Part shown: in pieces, positions 22,191 through 33,796 of the stretch | Layout of the letters: the number at the start of each line of letters is the position of its first letter | Position numbering within the stretch: position 1 is the stretch's first letter | Assembly: GCA_034769895.1 (NCBI GenBank) | Contig: CM068367.1 | Location: 126,579,927 to 126,643,926 of the forward strand | Length of the DNA stretch: 64,000 nt | From: Magicicada septendecula | Lineage: Eukaryota > Arthropoda > Insecta > Hemiptera > Cicadidae | Reading direction: 5' to 3' | Position numbers and translations under genes: made by a program | The notes under the pieces: generated by a model | Seen by the model: the letters and a program-made list of their open reading frames with translations, nothing else | Told to the model about the DNA's origin: nothing | Database searches by the model: none

Positions 22191-22639
22191 TTTATGCCGT
22201 TCAACTCATGCAAAACAGCTTGCCCTAAATGTCAGTAGTACCAAAAAGGAGCGTATTATTAAACTTACGACAAACCTGTATAGTCTATCCTGCTGAAAGC
22301 GGAACGTCTGAGAACATTAATAACATATTTGACTTACAAAGGAAATGCGGAAATCTTTCACGAATTTGGACAATTTTGTTTTCATACGAAAGCTGTTCGA
22401 ATATTAAACCTACGGTTGGCTGCTAAACAACAACGAAAATAGAGGAACAGTTTATTATATCCGAAGATTGTTCAATAGAAAGACGTTTGATCTGCGCAGC
22501 CGTGACTTCGTCGCCATGGCAACGGAATTAATTTGTTTATATTGTCTGTTTAAGTACTAGTGACGCGTCTGTCAAAAATATTTGCAGTTTGCTCTTTTCT
22601 AAGCGTTGTGACTGGGTAGGTATAGGGAATAGTTAATAT

Positions 22640-23095
22640 AAGGAAGGTACTGATGTACAAGGACCTAGTGCGCCCAGTACTGACTTAATCCATCAGAGAC
22701 ATTGACGCTACCTAGACCAGATGAGAGGCAACTAAATATATTTGAAAAGAGGATCCTCAGGCAAATTTTTGGTCCAGTGGAAGAGGGGGGGGCCTGGAGA
22801 AAGAGATGTAATTTAGAGCTCCATAATTTATATTATGAACCTGATGTAGTCACCTTTATTAAATTAAAAAGATTAGAATGTGCTGGACACATTCTTGTGA
22901 AAGCAGAGTTGTTAAGAAGACATTTAATGCAAAGCCAGAAGGTAAAAAACTGAAAGGAGGGTCGGGGTGAGTCAGGACATCAGTAACCCTTGGAATTAGA
23001 AACTGGAAAAATATGGCTATGAATAGAGAAGAATGACGAAATCTTCTGAAGAAGGCCAGGGCCCACAAAGGGCTGTCGAGCCAATTACGATGATG
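22640..23095 (+). mobile_element. LINE 3' relic ending in (GAT)n
   Basis: Plus strand reads FEKRILRQIFGPVEEGGAWR, LYYEPDVVTFIKLKRLECAG and, after stops, KGCRANYDDDD encoded by a GATGATGATGAT tail (about 23087-23100). Same LINE type as 21030-21572, with a different 3' microsatellite. 5'-truncated and frameshifted. Confidence 0.85.
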
Positions 23096-23376
23096 ATGAT
23101 TTGCAACCCTGCAATGTCAAAAACTCACGTGGCACCCAAGACAATTTAAATTGTGTAACTTGTTCATCAGAATTAGTCCTTTAAAAAACAGGTTCTAACT
23201 GGGTATGGATTACGGGATATAATCGTTTTGTTTCCTTCTCCGGTACCCCCCTATATTGGTAGTCCATGTAAACCTGATTGACTTTTTGATCGGCGTAATC
23301 CAGTGTCTATTGTAAGGCCTCTAAAAATTTTTACTATAAATATTGAATATAATAAAAATTAAAATCCGAGCCTCTG

Positions 23377-23873
23377 TTAAGTTGCATCCACACTACAAAC
23401 CGTTCGGCATTACTGAAATCCACATATGTCCACACACAAAGCAAGGACTAATGCTTCTCGGTCGGTTTATACCGTCTACTCAATTACTGTTCTTTTCCTT
23501 TGTCTATTCTCGTACATTCTTAACAAAATACTTTGTTTTACGTTCGATTTCATCTTTAAAAGTTCGAAATCAAACAGAGATTTGCACTGACGCGTCGTTT
23601 GTCCCGATGTTAATAGTCCCGCAATCTACAGTTCCTATATCACCTGTGACCACTGTACGAGTCTACTAATGCCACAACGTACGAACTCGTTTACTTCATA
23701 GTGAAACGAAATCAACAATAGACTCTTCTTCGGCTTGTGAGCCGCTGGAGGAACGTCTCCACAACGGGCGTGGACACGGCTTCCTTTGAAGGAGACCGCT
23801 ACCGCTACCAGTCGACATTGACCAAACATTTGTCTAGCCTTACCTGTCGTCATATAGTGTGGACGCGCCTTAA
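23377..23873. mobile_element. TTAA-flanked MITE (489 bp)
   Basis: TTAA at 23377-23380 and 23870-23873 bracket a 489-bp unit. The ends are GTTGCATCCACACTA on the left and, reverse-complemented, GGCGCGTCCACACTA on the right (12 of 15 match). A TTAA duplication points to piggyBac or Kolobok-like transposases. The interior ORFs show no transposase similarity, so it is non-autonomous. Confidence 0.6.
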
Positions 23874-25050
23874 GATTTTTATTAGAATTACATTACAATT
23901 AAAATGGACAATTTTTAAATTAACAATATTCATATGTGATGTACTGGATATCAGATATATTTAATAATATATTGTTTAGTAAAGGGGTAATCGGCGTGAG
24001 AAAGTAAACACATAAACATACACCTCATTTTAATCGTTAATGTCAACTATCAAAGCGACTTTTATCAGTCGCAATTAAGTTTTAATCTCCGCCTACGTCC
24101 TGCACATCACTTAAATAAAGGCCCCGCACCGACAGCGGAGCGATGAGACACAACGAGTCAGTTTCATTGGAGGTGATGGAGCTCCATTTGATGATAAACT
24201 AATTGCAGCAACATGAACTGTACATGAGAATATCAGTTTACTCACGGGACAATCTGATTGGTATACAGAAAGTGTCGGGTCAGAATCGCAGTTTCCGACT
24301 TATCCTTTTGACTGTGTCATAATACCGTCCGAGTTTAGTTGTCAACTGCTTCAGCCAAAAGGATGACAGACGGAAGTCTGTGGCGTAATAATGTGTTTGT
24401 AAAGCTGTGACACTGTCCCGACACTGCCTCTGTGCACCAATCAGACGCATATACGAAGAGTGGTACACTCTGATATAAACACGCCTTTAGACATGATGAT
24501 AGATTTTCGATAGTGACACAGATGCACTGTAAAATAATACCTCCTTGCGGTGCTAACAAAATTTTCATTCATTTCGCACGTACACAGAATAGTCTTGCAC
24601 CGTGTTTCATAGTGTCTATACGAATTTCAGATGAGCACTGACAAATTAGCTTTCAGATTGTTTACGGGAATATGTTATTCAAGTGCTATTCCAGGAAATG
24701 TTCATCAAGAATCATTATCGGCGACGGGTCTTGAAAGGACGACCCGTAAAATTCCAACGAAGACCGACGAAATAAGGGGCGATGACTTCATATTTTTGTG
24801 ACCTGCCTTTATCCAGGGCAGTAGGCTATATAGATACGTCCTGCCTACAGTCTACATTTTGTAATTCTACTACATTTCACGCTTAACCGGACAAGGTTCA
24901 GCCTAAATTATAGTACTGTATCAGAATAACACATTCCGGACGGATCACGATACGTGCCATTTGTCAGATAGAATACTGAACAGGTGACAAAGCATGGAAA
25001 AGATAACACGGATCAATTATTTAAGTTTCTGGACAGACCTAGACTTGGAC
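23874..25050. other. Unassigned DNA including a dispersed-repeat copy
   Basis: 24105-24235 matches the repeat at 15245-15430 in motif order. Around 24250-24480 there are repeated GTGTCGGG/CACTGTCCCGACAC-like inverted words, suggesting a decayed DNA transposon. No coding gene is supported. Confidence 0.35.
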
Positions 25051-25054
25051 AGAC

Positions 25055-25076
25055 ATGCGCGCGCGCGCGCATGCGC
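25055..25076. repeat. Alternating CG/GC tract (Z-DNA-prone)
   Basis: ATGCGCGCGCGCGCGCATGC is alternating purine-pyrimidine DNA. A similar tract (GTGTGTGTGCGCGCGCGC) lies at about 25783-25804. Confidence 0.8.
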
Positions 25077-25404
25077 AGAATTTGCTTTCTCTTCTTGTGT
25101 TTTTTATCCGACTATCAATATCGTGCGATGATACAATATTTACAACATTCAAGATTTTCTTCTCCAGCACACAGTGGAAAAACTCGTTTATCCACATTGA
25201 CAACTGTAAACAATAGCTTATTCGAAACAGAATGTAGACTTATACCACGTCTCCCCTGAACATTGCAAGAGATCGCTTGTGAACACAAGTGACACTGTTG
25301 AAATCGATGAAAGTGCCTTTGGTCGGCGTAAATATAACAAAAGAAGAACAACAAAACTGAAGTGATTGTGTTGAAGATAAAGAGATCATCAAAAAAATCT
25401 TGAG

Positions 25405-25440
25405 ACAGAGAGAGAGAGAGAGAGAGAGAGTGAGAGAGAC
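25405..25440. repeat. (GA)n microsatellite
   Basis: GAGA repeats with few interruptions. ORFs here are low-complexity artefacts. Confidence 0.9.
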
Positions 25441-27502
25441 ACAAGATTCGGCCACTTCTACAGTTACAGTTTGTGCACCCACAGAACAGATGAGAGGAAT
25501 CCATACACAAAATATCGAATACCTACAGTCCAAGTTAAAGAGACGTAAACGAAGAAGGTTTTGTGTTTCAAGGTTCGAAACCTTCCATTTCGAGTACCGA
25601 CGGAGAAATTTACACGGATCAAACAAAGAATTATTATTCAACAATAAAGGGAATTAACACCTTTTATCCCTCCAAATAATCCTTAAATATTTCCTTAATA
25701 ATCTAAATAACAAAATAATTAAAACAGTGAACTTAAAAATATAAATATATAAATAATAAAATTGAAATAATAGAAATTTTGTGTGTGTGCGCGCGCGCGC
25801 GCGCAAACCGAGAGCGTGAATTGTGAATTATTATTTTGTAACGGTTCAATCTAGAAAGGAATATTGTTGAGCAGATGTATCCAATATAGACGAAGTTGTT
25901 ATATACCCTTCTATTTGGGGTTTACATTTATTGCATAACAATTGCTCATTCTACAGTTATTTCTGCAACCACACGTATAACGTTTAGCCAAACATTCTTT
26001 TTATTTGCAAGGAAAAGTTAACTAAATTTATCGGTCAGTATTGGATACACTACTCTACTCTTGCTAGGTTTGTTACTACCCTGAGTACATATTTCTTTTC
26101 AGAGGAGCATTTCTGAATTTGCATAATTACGTCTTTAGTAGACAGATTAAAAAAAGTCTATAATTCTGTATACGCCCGTGGTTCTACATATATACGCCTG
26201 CATATGAATTTATTTATTCAATAAAAAAATCCCTTCCACCAACAAGGTGTCAGGCTTTACAAATCATTGCTCACAGTACAGAAATAATACTTTTCGAACC
26301 AACTTTCCAAAAAACAAAAAAACAAAAAACTACTTTAATCCTCGTGTCTTTATAAGAATAGTGGGGAAAATGTTAGATAATTTTGTTTTTACATACAGGA
26401 ATATTCGACCACGTCGCAAAAAATATATTAAAGCCCCAGCTGCGGTGAGCTTGTCAGATAACATTGTTTGACATTGAAATACCTTAAAGACACATCTCTC
26501 TTTTAATTTTTACTCTTTATCCCTTTCAATTATTTTAAGTTATGCATCCTGTATTCTCTTTTTAACACAAATATCAAAGGGGAAAAATTAAAATAGTTAA
26601 AGCATAGAAGTCAGTATCGCATATTTGAAAACGACACTTGAACAGACGACTTCGTTTACGATAGGGATAATAATAATGATTGTCGTTCTCGTAGACAAAT
26701 AATAATAATCCGAGCACACGGAATTTATATTCGCGTAGATTCGAATCGACTTAATATTTATCAATAATTTTCAGTTTCTGTTTCTATTTCTTTCAATCTC
26801 TAGAACTCTTACTAGAAATTTGGTTGCAAACGAACACATAACTGCCTGCCATAAGTGAAAATGCAGAAATTATTTTGCATTATATTTTTTCATAAAAAAT
26901 TATTGTCGTGTTACCCGCGTGAGTCTAAAGCCGCGTTTGCACCGGAGTTGAAAACATATGTTGTAAACAAATGATCACATTTCGAAAAACGGTAGTTATT
27001 TGTTTTAAACATTTTCCGTGTTTAAAACATAAATTTTGTTTTCCAATAGAAGTCGATAAAGATCAAAGGAAGTTGTAAACATGCCTAGACCTATTATTGA
27101 TTTTATATATTTACATATTTACTGCGTTTCACAATTAGTATAATTGTTAACGATAATAATAGTTGATATTGATAATTTTTATAATTGACTATATAAATGT
27201 TGACAGAGTAACTGTACACGCGCACAGAACTTCAAAAGTTCGCAATTCCTTGGACGTTACTGTGTAAGCCTGAAGAATGGGCGAGAAAAATAAATCAAGC
27301 CTTCATAATCAGAATGGAAATTTATTTTTATTGACATTAAACGTTATAACTTAACCCGTTAAATTCCTAACGCCGCGCCGCCCAACTACCGTGGTTTCTT
27401 TTTTCAGAACATTTATAAATAATAAAAATTAACAATTATTCTGAATTCTTACATAACGTATTAATGAATCTTTACTTACTTTTAATATGTCAATTACATA
27501 TG
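25441..27502. other. AT-rich non-coding DNA
   Basis: No supported gene. AAGGTTCGAAACCTT at about 25569 mimics a tRNA TpsiC arm but lacks an A box. AAGCCGCGTTTGCACCGG at about 26930 looks like a transposon end, without a visible partner. Confidence 0.4.
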
Positions 27503-28192
27503 CGTAATTTGGATCTTTTCGGTTAAGTGGCAGCATGCAGTGACAATTACTCTACGTAGCATCCCCAGTAACAACGCATTTTGCAACTATTCCATGGTGA
27601 CAGCGTGCCCTGCGACTCTGTATTGTATGCCGCAATCAAAAGTGTAGTAGTATCGTTGCGTGTCATGAATTTCCTTCAGTTAACAGCACAGATTCCCGAC
27701 AAAGATTCAGCGACACAGTTTCTAAGAGACAAAAATATTTTATATAACCCAAGAATTTGTACGAACGGCGATCAAATGAAACTGTATACGACAGGTAAAG
27801 ACCGTTGTGTATGTTCTACAAAGGACTGTCGGGACAGGATACATTACTAAATAATTCTCGATTAGGTTTCCGCACAATCGTATACTTCATTTACTGTTGG
27901 AGTAAGGAGTACACAACCGGGCAATACGTCAAGATGAGTTGGAAATGAATCACTTCACATGCATGGATTGGAATTCATACATGCGAGAAGTGTGTGAGCA
28001 CCATTTTATATAAATATAAAAATACAATATAAAAATATAAATATAAAAAAATATGTCAAAATGAAAATAAAAATACAAACTGTCGCTGGTTATCGCTACG
28101 TGTGGAGGGGGAAATGCGTTGTTACTGGCGATTGCTACGTAGTGTAATTGCTCACTCCATGCTGCCACTTAACCGAAAAGATCCCATAATTT
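27503..28192 (+). mobile_element. Merlin-like DNA transposon, internally deleted
   Basis: Both ends (27511 and 28184) start GGATCTTTTCGGTTAAGTGG on opposite strands and stay matched for about 75 bp. Flanks CGTAATTT and CATAATTT form an 8-bp duplication with one mismatch. Inside is a fragment resembling the N-terminus of Merlin/ISXO2-type transposases. Merlin elements make 8-9 bp duplications, which fits. The catalytic domain is missing, so the copy is non-autonomous. MULE or hAT origin is the alternative. Confidence 0.72.
27665..27850 (+). pseudogene. Truncated Merlin-like transposase N-terminus
   Basis: The frame reads NFLQLTAQIPDKDSATQFLR, then NILYNPRICTNGDQMKL and DRCVCSTKDCRDRI. A C-x-NG-xxM step followed by CxC...C..R resembles the zinc-binding N-terminus of ISXO2/Merlin transposases. 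No catalytic DDE region follows. The ORF may start earlier (27581), but the conserved part begins near M27665. The start choice is uncertain. Confidence 0.5.
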
Positions 28193-28239
28193 TTTTAAGT
28201 ACGCGTAGATTATGTGCATGCAATGATATTTATTTTCCA

Positions 28240-28925
28240 AAATATTTTTTGTTTTGTATAATTATATTTCCCTATCTTTCATCATCTTTCTAAGAACTTC
28301 AACATTAGTTATATGTGCTGTCCAGTCCATGAAATGCTCAGTATTCTACGGTAAAGCCACATTTCAAAAGATTCCAATTTCTCAGTTGTGGGTTCAGTCA
28401 AAGTCCAAGATTCTACACCGTAGAAGAGGACCGAGAATACGTAGCAGCGTAAAAGTCTCATCTTTGTGTTTATTGTTAAATCGTGACTTTTGAATAAACT
28501 TCTCATTCTAGTGTTCTTGCCTTTTCAATTCTGCTCTTTATTTCTTGAGAGTGGTCCCATTCCTTATTGACTATAGTGCCAAGATATGTAAATTGGCTTA
28601 CACGTTCAACTGGCCTTTGGTTTATATTAAGGATGCAGTTTGTGAACTTGTTCTTAGATACAATCATTAGCTTCGTTTTTGAAGATATGAAAGCTTCAGT
28701 ATCTGGGACATCTCATGAGAAATGAACAGAGATTTTACTTATTGCAGTCCATACTACAAGGAAACGTACTTGGAAAGAGAGGAGTTGGGGGACCGAGAAT
28801 ATCATGGCCGAGAAATTTAAGGACCTGGTTTTGGCATGAATACAACTGACTTATTCCGTACAACAGTGCAGAAAGTTAAAGTACCCCGTACGATATCCAA
28901 CATCCGAAACGGATAGGAACTATTA
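28240..28925 (+). mobile_element. LINE with 5' inversion (twin-priming structure)
   Basis: Minus strand 28695-28245 reads NKFTNCILNINQRPVERVSQ, FTYLGTIVN, LLRCYVFSVLFYGVESWTL and NVEVLRKMMKDREI. Plus strand from 28705 continues the protein with LQYLGHLMRNEQRFYLLQ, GKRGVGGPRISW and a C-terminal tail. In intact RTE-like LINEs the plus piece directly follows the end of the minus piece. An inverted 5' segment followed by a sense 3' segment is the known product of twin priming during LINE insertion. Confidence 0.8.
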
Positions 28926-28984
28926 GAAGAAGACAATCATATTTGGAAATTTTATAAAAATGGATTTTTTGTAAATCTACGTCA

Positions 28985-29115
28985 CTACGTTAGGAATATT
29001 AACGGAACAGATAGGGAGAAGACACAAATCCGACTGTATAAGGCGATTTCTGTGCCGATATTATACCGTATGGCTCCGAACGGCAGATAACAAAAGAGAT
29101 GGTGGACTGAGATCC
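28985..29115 (+). mobile_element. Short LINE RT fragment
   Basis: Plus strand reads DREKTQIRLYKAISVPILY, matching the segment before YGSE in RTE-like LINEs. Only about 130 bp survive. Confidence 0.55.
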
Positions 29116-29994
29116 GGTCTGGCACAAATATTGTGACTTTGGGGCGTCACAGTTGAGTTCAAGACACCATACAGAAGTAGAATATACATCAGCAACGAGA
29201 CGTTTGCGAGAGATCTAGATTCAGAAGTAAGGCAAACGACAAAAATTACGTGTACGGACGCACAACAAACTTTTATTCATAGGTAGTGAGCTGAAACTTT
29301 TCCTGTGAGCGAGGCGCCAACGCGGTGGCTGTTTTGACGGGACGAATTCGCATGCCGTGACCTTGACAGTGTTGCCGCGGATGGGGATGTTATGATGTCG
29401 CCATCGATGGAAGTCGCACCGGAAAACGTTAACCAGTGTCTATGCTTATAAAACCGAGAAATTTTAATGAGAAAATCTTTACAGAGATTACATAACTGTG
29501 GTCGGAAATAGAATTATTTTCTCACCGAAAGCAAGTTCGCTAGTTGTCGATTGTAATATGTTAGTTAGTGGGTTAAATTAATATTGGCTGTGTTAATAAG
29601 ATATATAATTATTGCGAAAAAACTATAAACTCGACATCTGTTTAGATACTGCTGTTGTAGTTAACAGTATCAATAAAAGTTAAGCAACAATAGTAACAAA
29701 ATGTTAAGTAAGTATTTGTTTATTTTTAAGTAATTTCTTGAAAAGAAAAATTATCAAACCTGACTTCAGAGTTTACTGGTAGTGAAGAGCTGGCTTATTG
29801 TAGCGAACGGTTCCTCTCATCAAATGAGTTATATTGTGTGACGATGACTTCGAGGAACACCTGGTAGGAAGGAACTATCAGACCAGCGTTTCCCAACTTG
29901 TGGGGCGCAGAAGACAGTTGGTGAGTTGTCAAATAGTACCAGAAATTAAAAAAAGTAACATTAATTTCTTTAACTCCGTATATGGAATGACGCC
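29116..29994. other. Unassigned DNA
   Basis: No supported gene. CAGCGTTTCCCAACTTGTGG at 29884 resembles a hAT terminus but no matching partner end was found. Confidence 0.35.
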
Positions 29995-31450
29995 GCTGTC
30001 GGATGATTTCATCCGCTGCGAACAGTTCGGGTTCCGCAGAGAGCACTAGACCACTCTTCAATTGGTCCGCGTTATTACGCACTTGTCAGACGCCACCAAC
30101 AGGCGAGCGGCCACCAATAGACCTTCGACAAAGTCTGGCAAGAAGGTCTTCTCTTCAAACTCGCCCATTCCCCTCTACCATCATCCATAGTGTTTTTCCT
30201 CCGGTCGTACCTCAGCGACCGCACCTTCAGGGTGAGCGTCGATGGGTCCTGTTCTACAGTTCGACCTGTCGCCGCCGGCGTACCTCAGGGATCTGTCCTC
30301 GGCCCCGTTCTGTACCTTGTGTACACGAACGACCTGCCTGTCTTGCCCGGAGTGACGTTGTCTTTGTTCGCTGACGATGCTATGTATCACTGCACCTCCC
30401 TGTCCCCTCGTTTTGGGAGTACAAAGCTGGAGCGTCAGCTGAATCTGCTTCCGGACTGGCTACGGAAGTCGCGGGTGACGATCAATACGGAGAAATTCGA
30501 AGCGATCTGTTTCAGGCGTAAGTCCATCTCCCGATGCCAGCCCCTCCCCCTGGAAGGGAGGCCCATCGCCTACAAAGAGTCGGTGAAGTATTTAGGCGTT
30601 CGGCTCGACCGGCGCCTTTGCTTCAACGCCTACGTGACGGAAACCCTCGCCAAGGCTCGCGGCATCCGAGCCAAATTATCTCCATTTCTCTCGTGTCGCA
30701 GCCGCCTGGCCATCGCACGAAATTAACCATTTATCTATTATTTCTCAGGTCAGTACTGACCTATGCAGCTCCCGCATGGCGGTCTCTTCCAGGCGTAGGC
30801 TGGAAGCTTTCAACTTCCGAACCCTCCGATCCTTGTCTTGTGAGAACGACATGATTCGAAGGGGTCTCCGCGTTCCAACCTTGTCTGCCTTTTTCTTGTC
30901 GCTGGCTGTAACTCTCTTTGCTGCAGCCTCGACCTCAACCTTCCCATACCTGAGAACTATCAGCGCATCAGAACCACACCGCCTATCCGGGTCAAGCGCC
31001 ATCAGGAGCTTCTTGATGACCCGCCATAAAGCCATCCTCGTTCTAACATCAGCCCACAGCCCCGGAGTTCACTAATAAAACACCCTTCCTTCCTGACCGC
31101 CTCCTAGTACGCCTGTTGTTACTGTTACCATGATCACCGGCACGGAGGCTCTCTGCCTCGCGGGAAGCGACCGACGCCTCAAGACGTCTGCTGGCTTGAC
31201 TTGAGACGGGGAACATCTGTTGCTCGAATCGGTACCAGCGGCAGTGCCACAAAAATATAGTTTTCTTTCTCCCCCCCCTTCTGAGTTAACTCGTTGGCGG
31301 TTTCCTTCTCCAGTTTTAGCCCACCAGTCAACTAGAACCAGACTATGTATATCTACTGGGAGCCATTGGACTCGATCCAGATGCTACAGTCAAGCCACGG
31401 ATGCAAAGACGCCCCGCAACCTCAATGCAATGCAATACGGAGTATCGAAT
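29995..31450 (+). mobile_element. Jockey-type LINE, RT and 3' end
   Basis: Starts with EQFGFRREH (RT fingers). The main frame has FFLRSYLSDRTFRVSVDGS, AAGVPQGSVLGPVLYLVYTN (motif B) and LSLFADDAMY (FADD catalytic box), then VTINTEKFEAICF and VKYLGVRLDRRL. After frameshifts it continues to LTYAAPAW and LRVPTLSAFFLSLAVTLFAA. The 3' UTR (about 31080-31450) is homologous to 58190-58620. At least three frameshifts make it inactive. Another LINE of similar type begins immediately downstream. Confidence 0.9.
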
Positions 31451-32798
31451 GATCTGGAGGCCATCTTTGGTGCACACAGGAGGGTAGTCCTGGCAGGTGA
31501 CCTGAACTGTAAGCACCCCGATTGGGAGAGCCGATTGGTGAACCCAACGGGGCCCGCTTACGCAGGTATGCTGATGCAATTCGGGTCACAGTCATAGGCC
31601 CGACCGGGCCAAGTTACTATTCCCCCAGGGCTAACTCCTGCCCTGATGTACTAGACATTGCCGGGGTTAGGGGCGTTTATCGTCCGGTCCACGTCTCCGT
31701 CATTTCGGAACTGTCCTCGGATCACTGCTCCATCAGTGTGCATCTAGCTGCCCAGCATTCCACCGTTCGTGACGAGCGGCGGGTAACCGAGTGGCAACGC
31801 TTTGGCCCGGCGTTCAGTCGCCGCCTCCCTGAGCATATACCACTCGATACTACCCAGCATGTCGACGAGGCAGTTACCTTGTTCGACACAGCCGTAATCT
31901 CGGCGGTGGATGTGTCCTCCCGGATGAACCCGGGGCTCACGCCCGACTATCAGCGCATCCCCAAAGAAGTGTCTCAGCTCGCTTGCTAGAGGAATCGCCT
32001 CCAGAGACGCTGAGAGAGGACTCGTGACCCGGCAGAAAAGGTTGCGTTTAACCGAGCGACCGGCAAGTTACATCGTGACATGCTGGCGTTCCGTAGGCGC
32101 AGCTGGAGCTGGCTGTAGCATAAATGAATGGCCCTGCTGAGGATCGTAATGTCTGGAGGATTGCCAGTGCTCTAACGGGAAAGCGAAGATGGCCTCTGCC
32201 CCCCCCCCCACGAGAAGGCAGAATTCTTGGCTGACTGTTTCGAGCGACAGTTCACCCCAAACGCATCCAAGAACCCGGCCTTCACTGAGGGAATCTGCCG
32301 TGAGGTAGAGCGCTTTCTTTAGGCCGGTATCATGGTCCAGCCGGAGCCCATCTCGTCGGAGGAGGTCACTCAGAAGATAGTGCAACTCAAACCCCGGAAG
32401 GCGCCAGACCCAGACGGAGTTACGAATTCCGCACCCCAACGCCTTCCGGAGCGAGGAATACGTTTCCTACCCGAGTTGTTTACTGTCTGTCTCAGGTTGG
32501 CCAACTTTCCGGCGAGATGGAAAACGCGTACCGTTATAGTGATACCCAAGCCGGGAAAGAATTCTTCTCGCGTGGCCAACCTCAGGCACATCAGCCTCTT
32601 GTCCACGACGTCTAAGGTTTTCGAGCGACTGATCAAGCGTAGGATCCGCGACCATCTAGAAAGACTGGACGTGCTGATCTCCGAACAGTTCGGATTTCGT
32701 GAGATCATCGGCACTCCTCGAGACTGATGAGATGAGACTCGTTGAGTGCATTACCGAGGCTGGCTGCCAGGGCAAACAGACGACCGCGTTCTTCCTAG

Positions 32799-32810
32799 AC
32801 ATAGAGAAAG
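32799..32810. repeat. PLE target-site duplication, left
   Basis: ACATAGAGAAAG, identical to 33785-33796. Confidence 0.92.
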
Positions 32811-32824
32811 TTTCGTTTGTTATG

Positions 32825-32854
32825 ACGCGTTTCGGGACTAAGTCCCATCCTCAG
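32825..32854 (-). ncRNA. Hammerhead-like core, left PLE arm
   Basis: Minus strand reads CTGAGGA, T, a GGGAC/GTCCC stem with a TTA loop, GAAAC, GCGTC. Same as the right arm. Confidence 0.4.
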
Positions 32855-33670
32855 ATAACACTTATTTCAATATAATAAACTAATACAATAAAAATCACAA
32901 CCATGATACTGGTCATGTCAATAAAATAAAATAAAATAAAACTTCAAATCGCATGTGAAATGTTATACGAACCACGGCTGGAGCTCCCGCATGCGTTCAC
33001 CCTCAACCGCGATCGTCACGCGACTGGTCAAAGATTAAATCCAAACCGATGGCAGTGTCGAACAAGTAGTTTGATGCAAAATTTACCTGAACATTTAATA
33101 AACTGTTTTTAGTGGTACTATTTTTTATAGCTTTATAAATTTCAAATTCCTCCAGACTATCCATCCGTTTACCTTTTTTACAAAAATGCAACGCTGTTAA
33201 ATTTTCTTCAAAGCTCGTATATTTATGTCCGCTTGATATTAAATGTTGTTCAAATCCAACTAAATCCAATTTTGCACAACATTTAATATCAAGCGGACAT
33301 AAATATACGAGCTTTGAAGAAAATTTAACAGCGTTGCATTTTTGTAAAAAAGGTAAACGGATGGATAGTCTGGAGGAATTTGAAATTTATAAAGCTATAA
33401 AAAATAGTACCACTAAAAACAGTTTATTAAATGATCAGGTAAATTTTGCATCAAACTACTTGTTCGACACTGCCATCGGTTTGGATTTAATCTTTGACCA
33501 GTCGCGTGACGATCGCGGTTGAGGGTGCACGCATGCGGGAGCTCCAGCCGTGGTTCGTATAACATTTCACATGCGATTTGAAGTTTTATTTTATTTTATT
33601 TGATTGACATGACCAGTATCATGGTTGTGATTTTTATTGTATTAGTTTATTATATTGAAATAAGTGTTAT

Positions 33671-33700
33671 CTGAGGATGGGACTTAGTCCCGAAACGCGT
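33671..33700 (+). ncRNA. Hammerhead-like core, right PLE arm
   Basis: CTGAGGA, one extra T, stem GGGAC-TTA-GTCCC, GAAAC, then GCGTC. The parts follow hammerhead order (CUGANGA, stem II, GAAA, cleavage after GUC). The extra nucleotide before stem II departs from the textbook core. Confidence 0.4.
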
Positions 33701-33784
33701 CATAACTGACGAAACTTTGTATCACTAGAGTGGATAATAAGGTAATTATATAATAAGTGATACGGTACGAAAAAAAAAGTAATT

Positions 33785-33796
33785 ACATAGAGAAAG
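33785..33796. repeat. PLE target-site duplication, right
   Basis: ACATAGAGAAAG, identical to 32799-32810. Confidence 0.92.

Larger units (their letters stand above)
32811..33784. mobile_element. Penelope-like element, head-to-head inverted pair
   Basis: Two arms of about 440 bp (about 32815-33255 minus, 33278-33715 plus) are nearly identical inverted copies; I note about three differences. Each encodes the end of a Penelope endonuclease: LEEFEIYKAIKNSTTKNSLL and VNFASNYLFDTAI. The minus arm also keeps FEQHLISSGHKYTSFEENL. The plus arm extends about 65 bp further past a hammerhead-like motif. A perfect 12-bp duplication flanks the whole unit. It is 5'-truncated with no RT domain. Confidence 0.9.

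Noticed and set aside
25555..25600. tRNA-like AAGGTTCGAAACCTT
   Set aside because: Looks like a TpsiC arm, but no A box or cloverleaf could be placed around it.
29884..29905. hAT-like end CAGCGTTTCCCAACTTGTGG
   Set aside because: No partner end or 8-bp duplication found. The matching phrase is common in decayed hAT repeats.
30745..31252. Minus-strand ORFs of 67-96 codons
   Set aside because: Antisense shadows of the Jockey-type LINE, whose plus-strand frames carry the RT motifs.
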